64,000 nucleotides of DNA from an uncultured Pseudomonadota bacterium (GTDB taxonomy: Bacteria > Pseudomonadota > Gammaproteobacteria > Steroidobacterales > Steroidobacteraceae). Both the position numbers and the translations under genes were made by a program. The notes under the pieces are model-generated. The model was not told where the DNA came from. It made no database searches and saw only the letters and a program-made list of their open reading frames with translations. The stretch's first letter is position 1; each line of letters starts with the position of its first letter. The stretch spans positions 62,001 through 126,000 of the forward strand of contig CAIOZU010000018.1 of the NCBI GenBank assembly GCA_903862885.1, in the 5' to 3' direction. Positions 24,830-33,283 of this stretch are shown here, one piece after another.

Positions 24830-26451
24830 AACTGCACGTCCTAACCCGCTTACTAGTGATCCAACGCGTGCTCGTACGCCATGGGTTAGACGAGTTTGTT
24901 ACGGCAACGCACTTGTATCGCCCACTGCGATTTTTATACTTCTTGCAGCCCTCCACGTGGCTCGCGCGCCGCAAAGGCGGAACGCGCGGCGTACGACTGC
25001 GCTTGGCACTGGAAGAACTGGGTCCTATCTTTATCAAGTTCGGTCAAGCGCTGTCGACGCGCCGCGATCTACTGCCTATTGATATCGCCGACGAATTAGC
25101 AAAACTTCAAGATCAAGTGCCGCCCTTCTCTGAAGAATTGGCGCGCACCACCATCGAAGCGGCCCTTGGACAGTCAGTCACCACCCTCTTCGGACATTTT
25201 GAGTCAGCGCCCTTAGCGGCCGCTTCAATCGCCCAAGTCCACGCAGCGACTTTGAAAGATGGCAGCGAAGTGGTCGTGAAGGTGTTACGGCCAGGCATGA
25301 CGGAGATCATCCGCCGAGATCTTGATGTCCTATACGCGCTCGCGGCACTCGCACTTCGTTACTTGTCTGACGTAAAACGTCTTCGTCCTGACGAAGTGGT
25401 CGCTGAGTACGAAAAAACGGTCATGGATGAACTCGATCTCATGCGCGAAGCCGCTAACGCGGCGCAACTCAAGAGAAATTTCGCGGGCTCTGAGTTGCTA
25501 TACGTGCCGACGATCTATTTTGATCTATGCCGAAAAAATGTGCTGGTCATGGAGCGCATTCGTGGTGTGCCAATCAATCACTTGAACCGGCTTCGAGAGC
25601 TTAACGTTGACTTTAAGAAACTCGCTGAGCATGGTGTTGAAATTTTCTTTACCCAGATGCTAACGCATAATTTTTTCCATGCTGATATGCATCCTGGAAA
25701 TATCTTTGTCTTAGTAGACGACCCAGCCAACCCTCGCTATGCCGCAGTAGACTTCGGTATTGTCGGCACCCTAGAGCCTCGCGATCTTGAGTACCTCGCT
25801 GGCAACTTTTTGGCGTTTTTTGATCGAGACTATCGTCGCATTGCGGAGTTGCACATTGAGTCTGGTTGGGTACCAAGGGGCACCCGCATTGATGAATTAG
25901 AGACGGCGGTGCGTACGGTATGCGAACCTATATTCAACAAACCGCTATCTGAAATCTCTTTTGCCGTGGTGTTGATCCGGCTGTTTGAAACAGCGCGCCG
26001 CTTCCAAATGCAGATCCAACCGCAATTGGTTTTGTTGCAAAAGACGCTACTTAATGTTGAAGGGCTCGGTCGGGATCTGTACCCACCACTGGATCTTTGG
26101 AAGACAGCCCAGCCTCTATTGCGAGCATGGCAGCGCGAGCGCACCAGCCCTCGTCGCCTAGCACGCGAGGCACTGACGCGACTGCCGGCACTGATTCAAA
26201 CCCTGCGCGCTCTGCCGCCCGCTGTGGATCGCTGGGTAAGAGAGGCGCAACAAGTCAGCGCATCGCCAGCCGGCGACGCCCACATCGAGCTGATCACCGC
26301 CATACGAGAGAGCGGCAAACGGCGTGATCAGACGCTCGTGGCGCTCGCGGTGCTACTGGCGGGCCTGATGGCAATGAACTCCGAGGAACTGATCTGGCCT
26401 GGGATAATCGCCGCCGCCGGATCGGTGTTCTTTTTACTGCGACGCCGTTAG
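24826..26451 (+). CDS. ubiB: Ubiquinone biosynthesis regulatory kinase-like protein UbiB
   Basis: 541 residues. An atypical kinase/ATPase of the ADCK/ABC1 family required for ubiquinone synthesis. The KxGQ motif is at K71-F-G-Q74 (GPIFIKFGQALSTRRDLLP), the Ala-rich nucleotide loop is AAASIAQVHAA, and the catalytic segment is HNFFHADMHPGN with the metal site AAVDFGIVG. The C-terminal 40 residues form the membrane anchor (VALAVLLAGLMAM and LIWPGIIAAAGSVFFLL). The start overlaps ubiJ by ATGA. Confidence 0.96.
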   Translation: MKLHVLTRLLVIQRVLVRHGLDEFVTATHLYRPLRFLYFLQPSTWLARRKGGTRGVRLRLALEELGPIFIKFGQALSTRRDLLPIDIADELAKLQDQVPPFSEELARTTIEAALGQSVTTLFGHFESAPLAAASIAQVHAATLKDGSEVVVKVLRPGMTEIIRRDLDVLYALAALALRYLSDVKRLRPDEVVAEYEKTVMDELDLMREAANAAQLKRNFAGSELLYVPTIYFDLCRKNVLVMERIRGVPINHLNRLRELNVDFKKLAEHGVEIFFTQMLTHNFFHADMHPGNIFVLVDDPANPRYAAVDFGIVGTLEPRDLEYLAGNFLAFFDRDYRRIAELHIESGWVPRGTRIDELETAVRTVCEPIFNKPLSEISFAVVLIRLFETARRFQMQIQPQLVLLQKTLLNVEGLGRDLYPPLDLWKTAQPLLRAWQRERTSPRRLAREALTRLPALIQTLRALPPAVDRWVREAQQVSASPAGDAHIELITAIRESGKRRDQTLVALAVLLAGLMAMNSEELIWPGIIAAAGSVFFLLRRR

Positions 26452-26456
26452 GTCCA

Positions 26457-26490
26457 GTGGGTAGGTGGGGTCATAAGCCTACCTACCCAC
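26457..26490. terminator. Long hairpin between convergent ubiB and trpA
   Basis: GTGGGTAGGT (26457-26466) pairs with ACCTACCCAC (26481-26490); three further inner pairs are possible, leaving an 8-base loop. It lies in the 48-bp gap between the two stop codons. It lacks a T-run on either strand, so it may act as a factor-dependent terminator or 3'-end-stabilising structure. Confidence 0.5.
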
Positions 26491-26499
26491 GAAATACCT

Positions 26500-27297
26500 C
26501 TAGGCGCCTCGCAACCGGTTGATAAACGCGGCCGGATCCTCGCGACGCTCAAGCACCTCGACCAACGCGGAGCCTACGACGACGCCCGCTACATGGTCTT
26601 TGAGACGAAGTACCTGCTGACGATCACGGATACCAAAGCCGGCGCACACCGGAATGGTGGAGCAGGCGGTCACGCGATCTAAGTAGGCAATGACCTCCTC
26701 GGGTACCGCTACGCTTTTTCCAGTGGTCCCTGTCATGGTGACCGCATAGATAAACCCCTGGCCCGCTGCACACAGCGTCGCTAGGCGATCATCCGGCGTC
26801 ACGGGTGAGACCATCTGCACGAGCCCCACGCCCTCTGCGCTCAGTGCCGCTTTCATATCGGCGCATTCCTCAAAAGGCAGATCGGGGACAATGAAACCAG
26901 ACACACCCGCATCACGAGCCGCGGCAGGTAAACGATCGAGCCCAAAGGCGAGCAATGGGTTCAAGTAGCTCATCAACAACAAGGGCGCTTTAGGGCGCGG
27001 CGCCATACTCGTCAGCTGCTCTAATATCCAAGCCAGTGAAACCCCCTGAGACAAGGCCACATGACTGGCACGCTGAATCGTCATGCCGTCTGCCATTGGG
27101 TCGGTAAAAGGCACGCCAATTTCCACCACATCGGCCGCCTCGGCCACCTGACGCAGGTCGTCTTGAAAATGGGCCGGTGAAGGGAAGCCCGCGGTCATGA
27201 AGGCCACGATCGCCGGTTCACCACGGGCCTTAGCCGCTTGAATCGCTGCGCCGATCGCCTGATGGGAGCGAGGGTGGGTTGCTACTGAACTCGTCAT
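26500..27297 (-). CDS. trpA: Tryptophan synthase alpha chain
   Basis: 265 residues from the ATG at 27297; the start overlaps the trpB stop (TGATG), which supports it over the longer open frame. TrpA cleaves indole-3-glycerol phosphate to indole. Catalytic regions AFMTAGFPS and DVVEIGVPFTDPMADG (acidic residues equivalent to Glu49 and Asp60) are intact. Last gene of the trp operon. Confidence 0.96.
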   Translation of the reverse strand: MTSSVATHPRSHQAIGAAIQAAKARGEPAIVAFMTAGFPSPAHFQDDLRQVAEAADVVEIGVPFTDPMADGMTIQRASHVALSQGVSLAWILEQLTSMAPRPKAPLLLMSYLNPLLAFGLDRLPAAARDAGVSGFIVPDLPFEECADMKAALSAEGVGLVQMVSPVTPDDRLATLCAAGQGFIYAVTMTGTTGKSVAVPEEVIAYLDRVTACSTIPVCAGFGIRDRQQVLRLKDHVAGVVVGSALVEVLERREDPAAFINRLRGA

Positions 27298-28541
27298 CAC
27301 AGTTGTCCTTTCAGCAGTGTTTTTTGTAGCGTCGGCATGTCCTTGTCGCCACGACCGGACAGGCAAACCAGTATTTTCGAACCGCGATGAGCGGCTGCGT
27401 ATCGGCGCGCACCCACAAACGCATGCGCTGTTTCAATTGCGGACAAGATGCCCTCCTGCTGACTGCACTCAGAAAGCGCCGCCAGCGCTTCATCATCGGT
27501 TGCAGACTCATAACGGACTCGACCAATCGACATCAATAAGGAGTGCTCAGGACCCACACCTGGATAATCAAGTCCTGCGGACACAGAGTGCGTTTCTTGA
27601 ATCTGGCCATCCGCATCTTGCAGCAACATCGAGTAACTGCCCTGTAAGACGCCGGGCCGACCTAACGTGAGGGTGGCTGAGTTATCGCCAAGCGCAGGCC
27701 CTCGACCACCGGCCTCAAGACCAATTAACTCAACCCCTCGATCGGCCACAAAAGGATAAAACATGCCGATGGAGTTTGAACCCCCACCCACACAGGCAAA
27801 CACCGCATCCGGTAGGCCGCCGGTCTGACGCATCATCTGCGCCTTTGACTCTCGCCCAATCACAGACTGCAGCTCACGCACGAGGTAAGGATAAGGATGC
27901 GGGCCCACCGCAGAGCCGAGCAAGTAATACGTGCCATTGGGGTCAGACACCCAATCGCGCATGGCCTCATCGATGGCCGATCGCAGCGTCTGATCGCCAT
28001 TAGTGACCGGCACCACGGTGGCGCCCAGTAATTTCATGCGTCCCACATTGGGTGCTTGCCGCTCACAGTCGATCGCACCCATATACACCGTGCAAGGCAA
28101 ACCCAAGCGCGCACAGGCAGCCGCGGTGGCGACGCCATGCTGCCCGGCACCGGTTTCCGCCACAATGCGTTTCGCGCCTAAGCGTTTGGCCAATAAGGCT
28201 TGACCAATCGCGTTATTTATTTTGTGAGCGCCGGTATGAGCCAAGTCTTCACGTTTGAGATATATCTCAGCACCCCAACGACTGGAAAGTGAGGGCGCAT
28301 AGGTGAGCGCCGTGGGTCGGCCGGCCCACGTCGCCAGTTGATCCTCTAGTTCGGCGACGAACGCCGGATCACGGAGCCAACGTTTGACGCCCGCCTCTAG
28401 CCGTTCGTGTGCGGGTACCAACGTCTCAGGAACGTAGCGGCCGCCGTATGGCCCAAATCGGCCACGAGCATCTGGAAAATTCCCCGCCACTTCACGAGCC
28501 ATCAAATTTTCCGCCTCGCCTAACTCAAATAATGTCGCCAT
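27297..28541 (-). CDS. trpB: Tryptophan synthase beta chain
   Basis: 414 residues from the ATG at 28541, chosen because GGAG stands eight bases upstream; an ATG at 28565 overlaps the trpF stop and is an alternative. A PLP enzyme joining indole and serine. The PLP lysine is K107 in AHTGAHKINNAIGQ; GRFGPYGGRYVPETL opens the core and GGGSNSIGMFYPF is the phosphate loop. It has a slightly longer N-terminus (MATLFELGEAENLM...) than enterobacterial TrpB. Confidence 0.96.
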   Translation of the reverse strand: MATLFELGEAENLMAREVAGNFPDARGRFGPYGGRYVPETLVPAHERLEAGVKRWLRDPAFVAELEDQLATWAGRPTALTYAPSLSSRWGAEIYLKREDLAHTGAHKINNAIGQALLAKRLGAKRIVAETGAGQHGVATAAACARLGLPCTVYMGAIDCERQAPNVGRMKLLGATVVPVTNGDQTLRSAIDEAMRDWVSDPNGTYYLLGSAVGPHPYPYLVRELQSVIGRESKAQMMRQTGGLPDAVFACVGGGSNSIGMFYPFVADRGVELIGLEAGGRGPALGDNSATLTLGRPGVLQGSYSMLLQDADGQIQETHSVSAGLDYPGVGPEHSLLMSIGRVRYESATDDEALAALSECSQQEGILSAIETAHAFVGARRYAAAHRGSKILVCLSGRGDKDMPTLQKTLLKGQL

Positions 28542-28561
28542 ATCATTCACTCCAACACTGC

Positions 28562-29164
28562 TCATAAAGAGACTGCAGCCGTTCGGGCTGCAGTCACGAA
28601 TTGATAAATTAACTGCCTGTCTTTCACACCGGGCTTGCTTTCTACACCACTCGACACATCCACACCCCAAGGGTGCGTCAAGCGAATGGCCTCGGCCACA
28701 TTGTCGGGCCGAAGACCGCCCGCTAAAACCAAGCGAGTCTGCTGAGCAAGCGTTGCCGCCTGCCCCCAATCTGCTTTTTTTCCTTGCCCACTGTCCGCAC
28801 TTTCAACCAAACACCATGCGGGCAAAGACGCCATCATCTGCTCTCCAGTCCGCAACACGGCCAAGCGCTGTACGTTTGACGGGAAAGAGCGGGTGGCGAA
28901 GTCCACCACATCCGTCTGAAAGACGTCCGGTGCAAACTCAGAAAATATCGAATCAATCAACGCTTGACTCGGATGGCGAGTCACCGCGACCGTCAATACG
29001 CCATCAGGCACCAAGCGCGCCAGGCGCGCCGCCGCCGCTGGCGTCACATACCGAACGGATGACTCATGAAATACAAAACCCACGGCATCCGCACCGGCAT
29101 CTAAGGCAGACTGCAGTGCCGCCTCGGAAGTCAGACCACACACCTTGACCCATAAGCGACTCAT
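28562..29164 (-). CDS. trpF: Phosphoribosylanthranilate isomerase
   Basis: 200 residues, a single TIM-barrel enzyme not fused to TrpC. The start WVKVCGLTSEAAL carries the catalytic cysteine, FQTDVVD carries the catalytic aspartate, and LAGGLRPDNVAEAI and GVDVSSGVESKPGVKD bind the phosphate. Its start overlaps the trpC stop by ATGA, indicating translational coupling. Confidence 0.95.
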   Translation of the reverse strand: MSRLWVKVCGLTSEAALQSALDAGADAVGFVFHESSVRYVTPAAAARLARLVPDGVLTVAVTRHPSQALIDSIFSEFAPDVFQTDVVDFATRSFPSNVQRLAVLRTGEQMMASLPAWCLVESADSGQGKKADWGQAATLAQQTRLVLAGGLRPDNVAEAIRLTHPWGVDVSSGVESKPGVKDRQLIYQFVTAARTAAVSL

Positions 29165-30006
29165 CGAGGCCGCGCCCCCTGCGCGAGTCGACCAGCCCTA
29201 ATCATATCGGCCAGTAACACGCCGGGGTCGGGCGCACTCATCAGGGCCGACCCGACCAAGGCGACATCGTAGCCGGCCTTGGCCAGAACAGACGCATCCT
29301 GAGCGGTCTGTAGACCACTCTCGGCGACCCTCGGATGCTCTGTTGGCAGATATGGGATCAGTTGGCTTAAGCGCTCAGGGACCACCTGTAAGCTCGCGAG
29401 ATCACGACTATTAATCCCCAGCAGGCAGTGATGAGCGAGGCCTGTCCACCGACTGGCCAACGTACTCGCCACGTCAATATCCCGTTGATCAAAGGCCTCC
29501 AAAAGCACAAACAGCGACAACGAAGCAGCCACCGACAATAACTCGCTCAGTTGTGCCTCGCTTAACATCCGAGTGATTAATAAGACGCCACTCGCTCCAG
29601 CGACAGCGGCCTCGAACAACTGATAAGGGTCTACGATGAAATCTTTTCGCATCGTCGGCACACCCGAGGCAGCTAATGCTTGACTGGCTCGGCGCAGGTG
29701 AGAAAGTTCTCCATCAAATCGAGTCGGCTCAGTCAATACCGACACCATCGCCGCACCCCCGCGGGCATAAGCAACGACGCGCGCCTCTACATCATCCGCC
29801 GAGGCACCGAGTGCGCCATAGGCGGGCGAGCGCAACTTAAGTTCCGCGATGACATCAAAAGCACCGCTGAGTTTAAGCACCGGCGCACGGGGGGCAAGGC
29901 GCGCTCTCTGTACTAAGTGCTCTTCTGACTCCAGTACACGCGCGGCTCGTACCCGCGCTCGGCTCGAGGCAGCCATCACGGTCAAAAAGTCTGGCGACTC
30001 ACTCAT
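29161..30006 (-). CDS. trpC: Indole-3-glycerol phosphate synthase
   Basis: 281 residues. FDVIAELKLRSPAYGAL contains the catalytic lysine, though the usual KRxSPS reads KLRSPA here. VLTEPTRFDGELSHLR and MRKDFIVDPYQLFEA are canonical, followed by LGINSRDLASLQV and AESGLQT. The Ser-to-Ala change in the KRASPSKG loop is slightly unusual but lies beside the phosphate-binding region. Separated from trpD by 2 bp. Confidence 0.93.
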   Translation of the reverse strand: MSESPDFLTVMAASSRARVRAARVLESEEHLVQRARLAPRAPVLKLSGAFDVIAELKLRSPAYGALGASADDVEARVVAYARGGAAMVSVLTEPTRFDGELSHLRRASQALAASGVPTMRKDFIVDPYQLFEAAVAGASGVLLITRMLSEAQLSELLSVAASLSLFVLLEAFDQRDIDVASTLASRWTGLAHHCLLGINSRDLASLQVVPERLSQLIPYLPTEHPRVAESGLQTAQDASVLAKAGYDVALVGSALMSAPDPGVLLADMIRAGRLAQGARPR

Positions 30007-30008
30007 GA

Positions 30009-31037
30009 CTAGGCGGTCGTAAACCGAGCCAACGAGTCGAGCAACTGTCGAGCCGCACCACTGTCGATAGCCTGTGCAGCGCGCGCGACGCCCGCACGCG
30101 GATCAGGACTCAGTCCCGTGACTTCGAGCGCGAGCGACGCGCCCATCAGCAATGCATCCCGATGAGGCCCGCGATCAACGCCCGTCAGCACCGCCTTTAG
30201 CGCCGCTGCGTTATGAGCTGAATCGCCTCCCTTCAAGTCATCTGGCATACAGTTAGCCAATCCGTAATCTGATGCTTGGCGCGTGCTCCGTTCGACTCGG
30301 CCGGGTCGCACGTCATACAATAAAAAAGGCCCCGCCGGTGTCGGCTCATCCCAGCCAGGCTCACCATGCACCACAAAGGCACGTCGAATCGGTAGCCCAG
30401 ACAAGGCATCCGCCATGAGTTGAGCCGCATCCGGGCTGTAAGCCCCAATCACGTGATACGGAGGCTCCGCGGGATTAGTCAGTGGGCCGAGCAAATTAAA
30501 TACCGTGCGAATACCCAGTGCCGCACGCACCGGTGCGATCGATTTCATGGCTGGGTGAAAGTGCGGGGCGAACAGGAAAGTAAACCCGCTGGCCGCAAGG
30601 CAGCGTCCCGCTGCTAGTTCATCTAAAGGCATCGGCAGCCCTAAGTGTTCTAAAAGGTCCGCACTGCCGGAGCGGCTAGAGATCGAGCGATTGCCGTGCT
30701 TGACCACACGCGCCCCTGCAGCGACCGCCAGTAGCGCAGCCCCGGTCGATAGATTAAAGGTGTTGGACCCGTCGCCACCGGTGCCTACGACATCGAGCGT
30801 GTCGCCGACATCAGGCAGCGTCGGCCGCCGCGCCATCGCACGCATACCACGAGCAAAACCACGCACCTCATCAGCGGTCACGCCCTTCATACGTAACGCG
30901 GTCAACAAAGCACCCGCCATGGCAGCCGGCATGGTCTCATCCGTTAACGCTGTTAAAAGCGCCATGGACTCGTCCTCTGACAGTGAGTGGCCATCAACTA
31001 GACGCTCGAGAACCGACCTTAGAGTGCCACCGCTCAC
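30009..31037 (-). CDS. trpD: Anthranilate phosphoribosyltransferase
   Basis: 342 residues, not fused to TrpG. The motif DVVGTGGDGSNTFNLST binds PRPP and KHGNRSISSRSGSADLLEHLG binds anthranilate; the C-terminal VVHGEPGWDE segment is the typical VHG..G.DE. The start overlaps the trpG stop by 4 bp. Confidence 0.96.
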   Translation of the reverse strand: MSGGTLRSVLERLVDGHSLSEDESMALLTALTDETMPAAMAGALLTALRMKGVTADEVRGFARGMRAMARRPTLPDVGDTLDVVGTGGDGSNTFNLSTGAALLAVAAGARVVKHGNRSISSRSGSADLLEHLGLPMPLDELAAGRCLAASGFTFLFAPHFHPAMKSIAPVRAALGIRTVFNLLGPLTNPAEPPYHVIGAYSPDAAQLMADALSGLPIRRAFVVHGEPGWDEPTPAGPFLLYDVRPGRVERSTRQASDYGLANCMPDDLKGGDSAHNAAALKAVLTGVDRGPHRDALLMGASLALEVTGLSPDPRAGVARAAQAIDSGAARQLLDSLARFTTA

Positions 31038-31633
31038 GCTCGCATCCCGCCTGCAGTGGCTAGAAAATTCTTCATCAGCGCAGGGCCCACCGGCGTGAGT
31101 ACGCTCTCTGGATGAAACTGTACGCCTTCAATCATGAAGCTCTGATGTCGAAGGCCCATGATTTCTCCTTCTGCTGTTTGCGCGGTCACAGTCAAACAAT
31201 CGGGCATGGATTCAGGCTCGGCAACTAACGAGTGGTAACGGCCGACCTCTACCGGACTCTCAACGCCAGCAAATACGCCTTGACCATCATGCGTAATTAA
31301 CGAGGTCTTTCCATGCATCAAGCGCCAATTACGGATCACTCGGCCACCAAATACTTCGGTAATGGCTTGATGCCCTAGACACACACCGAAAATAGGCAAC
31401 TTACCGGCGAAGTGACTGATCATGCTCATCGAGACACCCGCCTCGTGTGGCGTGCCAGGTCCTGGCGAAATACATAAATGAGTGGGAACCAACGATTGGG
31501 CTTTGGCGATATCAATTTCATCATTTCGGTAAACCAACACATCGGCGCCGAGCACTAGAAATGCTTGCATCAGGTTGTAGGTGAACGAATCATAGTTATC
31601 AATCAGCAAGAGGCGCGGTGTCGTGGCGCTCAT
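31034..31633 (-). CDS. trpG: Anthranilate synthase glutamine amidotransferase subunit
   Basis: 199 residues, class I glutaminase. LLLIDNYDSFTYNL opens the domain; the nucleophile is C85 in GVCLGHQAI, and the His-Glu pair is in VQFHPES. It supplies ammonia to TrpE for anthranilate synthesis and may also serve p-aminobenzoate synthesis, as no separate pabA is seen in this window. It lies 1 bp after trpE. Confidence 0.95.
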   Translation of the reverse strand: MSATTPRLLLIDNYDSFTYNLMQAFLVLGADVLVYRNDEIDIAKAQSLVPTHLCISPGPGTPHEAGVSMSMISHFAGKLPIFGVCLGHQAITEVFGGRVIRNWRLMHGKTSLITHDGQGVFAGVESPVEVGRYHSLVAEPESMPDCLTVTAQTAEGEIMGLRHQSFMIEGVQFHPESVLTPVGPALMKNFLATAGGMRA

Positions 31634-31634
31634 A

Positions 31635-33035
31635 TCAAAGACCCTCAGCAGCTAATTCGAGCGCGCGGCGCAAAACGGCGCTTTTCGCAAGCACCTCATC
31701 GTGCTCGCGCTCCGGGACACTATCGGCGACAACGCCGGCGCCCGCTTGATATTGATATTGGCCCTGATGGAACATCAGGGTTCGAATCGTAATGGCGTGA
31801 TCCATGTCCCCGCCATGTCCAAAGTAGCCGTAAGTGCCGCCATAAAATCCGCGGCGTACGGGCTCAAGCTCTTCGATGATATCCATGGCTCGCACTTTAG
31901 GTGCGCCGACCAACGTGCCTGCGGGGAAGGCGGCAGCAAATAAATCAAACCCATCTTTGCCGGCGGCAAGCTTTCCTTGCACACCGCTGACCATGTGCAT
32001 CACGTGGCTATACCGTTCAATCACGCGATAGGGTGCTACGTGCACACTCCCAGCCGCGGCGACACGACCAAGATCATTGCGAGCCAAATCTACCAACATG
32101 ACGTGCTCCGCATTTTCTTTGAGATCGGCCAGCAGCTCGATCTCATGTGCCATGTCTGATTCAGGTGTGTCTCCGCGAGGACGGGTACCCGCAATAGGAC
32201 GCAATTGCGCTACGCCGTGCGATAGGCGCACCAATGCTTCGGGTGAAGATCCGACCAGAGTTCGATCACCGAGCTCGCAATAAATCATGTAGGGCGAGGG
32301 ATTAATTAAGCGCAGCGCTCGATATGCTTCAAAGGGATCCAGCTCGCACGCACCACTGAACTGAGAGGAGAGCACCAGCTGGTAAACATCGCCGCTGGCA
32401 ATGTATTCCTGCACGCGCCGGACATTTTTTATGTAGGCGTCACGGCTGAGGCTCGCCGTTGGTTTCTCGAGACGAGTCCGGGTTTGTGCCACCGGCACGC
32501 CCCCGCGCAGCGCTTGAATCACTTCCCGGCGTAACGCCTGCCGCTCTGCCTCGCTGCCTGCATGCAGCAGGGCAATCCCGCGGGTCACATGGTCGAATAC
32601 CAAGAAGGACCGGGGTGCCAAGTAGACGGCCTCTGGCATACCCGGCACCGGCGACAAGCGCGTAGGAATTCGCTCGAAGTAACGCACCAGATCATAGGCT
32701 GAGGCGCCCACCAAGCCACCTGGCAATGGGAGATTAGGCACGGCGGGGCTTGGGCGGGGTGCGCGCGCCAAGGCGTCGCGCAGCCATTGCAGTAATTGCG
32801 CCTGATCACGCGGGCGCGGGTGGCGCTCAATCGGACCATCGGTCGGATGAACGGTGAATCCATCTGCATCGAGACGCACTTCTAGTGCATCACCGAAGCC
32901 GATAAAAGAATAACGGGCCACTCGCTCGCCACCCTCCACGCTCTCCAATAGAAAGCGCGGTTTGAATGGCCGCAGTTTCAAGAAAGCTGAAACTGGCGTG
33001 TCCAAATCTGCTGTGATGTCAAACGGTGACTGCAT
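31635..33035 (-). CDS. trpE: Anthranilate synthase component I
   Basis: 466 residues. It converts chorismate to anthranilate with ammonia from TrpG. IAGTRPRGDTPESD, HVMLVDLARNDLGRV, GKDGFDLFAAAFPAGTLVGAPK and GGTYGYFG are the chorismate-binding motifs. The N-terminal LLESVEGGERVARYSFIG matches the feedback-inhibition (Ser-containing) region of TrpE, favouring TrpE over PabB. SD GAGGAG stands just before the ATG. First structural gene, 94 bp downstream of the leader peptide stop. Confidence 0.96.
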   Translation of the reverse strand: MQSPFDITADLDTPVSAFLKLRPFKPRFLLESVEGGERVARYSFIGFGDALEVRLDADGFTVHPTDGPIERHPRPRDQAQLLQWLRDALARAPRPSPAVPNLPLPGGLVGASAYDLVRYFERIPTRLSPVPGMPEAVYLAPRSFLVFDHVTRGIALLHAGSEAERQALRREVIQALRGGVPVAQTRTRLEKPTASLSRDAYIKNVRRVQEYIASGDVYQLVLSSQFSGACELDPFEAYRALRLINPSPYMIYCELGDRTLVGSSPEALVRLSHGVAQLRPIAGTRPRGDTPESDMAHEIELLADLKENAEHVMLVDLARNDLGRVAAAGSVHVAPYRVIERYSHVMHMVSGVQGKLAAGKDGFDLFAAAFPAGTLVGAPKVRAMDIIEELEPVRRGFYGGTYGYFGHGGDMDHAITIRTLMFHQGQYQYQAGAGVVADSVPEREHDEVLAKSAVLRRALELAAEGL

Positions 33036-33070
33036 AAGCTCCTCTTAGGGGTATCCTCAGGAGCGGGCAA

Positions 33071-33109
33071 TAAAAAACCCACCCCCGGCAGCGGTCGGAG
33101 ATGGGTTTT
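33071..33109 (-). terminator. trp attenuator terminator
   Basis: On the minus strand AAAACCCAUCUCCG (33109-33096) pairs with CGGGGGUGGGUUUU, closed by an 8-base loop ACCGCUGC, giving a 14-bp stem with a few G-U pairs followed by a U-run (33077-33072). It lies between trpL and trpE, so it must be bypassed for operon expression. Confidence 0.92.
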
Positions 33110-33161
33110 GCGTTAACTGGAAGCTCGGTCTATTGAGCCTTCAAGCCACGCACCCACTCCG
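33096..33161 (-). promoter_or_regulatory. trp antiterminator pairing (segments 2 and 3)
   Basis: CGGAGUGGGU inside trpL (33161-33152, codons 21-24) is complementary to ACCCAUCUCCG (33106-33096), the 5' arm of the terminator, with one bulged base. Pairing of the two would block the terminator. A competing hairpin GTGGCG-TGA-CGCCAC covers the second Trp codon. This is the expected layout for ribosome stalling control. Confidence 0.75.
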
Positions 33162-33222
33162 TGGCGTCACGCCACCACCCGGTCGATGCGGGGGTTATAG
33201 GGAGGTTGGGGTACTTGGCCAT
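33130..33222 (-). CDS. trpL: trp operon leader peptide
   Basis: A 30-codon reading frame on the minus strand, ATG at 33222-33220 and TAG at 33132-33130. It begins MAKYPNLPITPASTG and contains Trp-Trp at codons 16-17 and a third Trp at codon 23. An in-frame TGA lies three codons before the ATG, fixing the start. No Shine-Dalgarno is visible, and the candidate -10 ends only 8 bases upstream, so the transcript may be leaderless. Stalling at the tandem Trp codons would free segment 2 to form the antiterminator; reaching the stop would mask it and let the terminator form. The role is inferred from this arrangement; the sequence itself is unlike enterobacterial TrpL. Confidence 0.88.
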   Translation of the reverse strand: MAKYPNLPITPASTGWWRDATEWVRGLKAQ

Positions 33223-33230
33223 AGGGGCTC

Positions 33231-33260
33231 AGTATGGCCCGCCGGTGGAAAAGCGGTCAA
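33231..33260 (-). promoter_or_regulatory. Candidate trp promoter
   Basis: TTGACC (33260-33255, 5 of 6 to the -35 consensus) and CATACT (33236-33231, 4 of 6 to the -10) are separated by 18 bases on the minus strand. The predicted start of transcription falls at or within three bases of the trpL ATG. No obvious TrpR palindrome was noticed. Confidence 0.55.
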
Positions 33261-33283
33261 GCGCCATGTGGCCGAGTTGAGGC

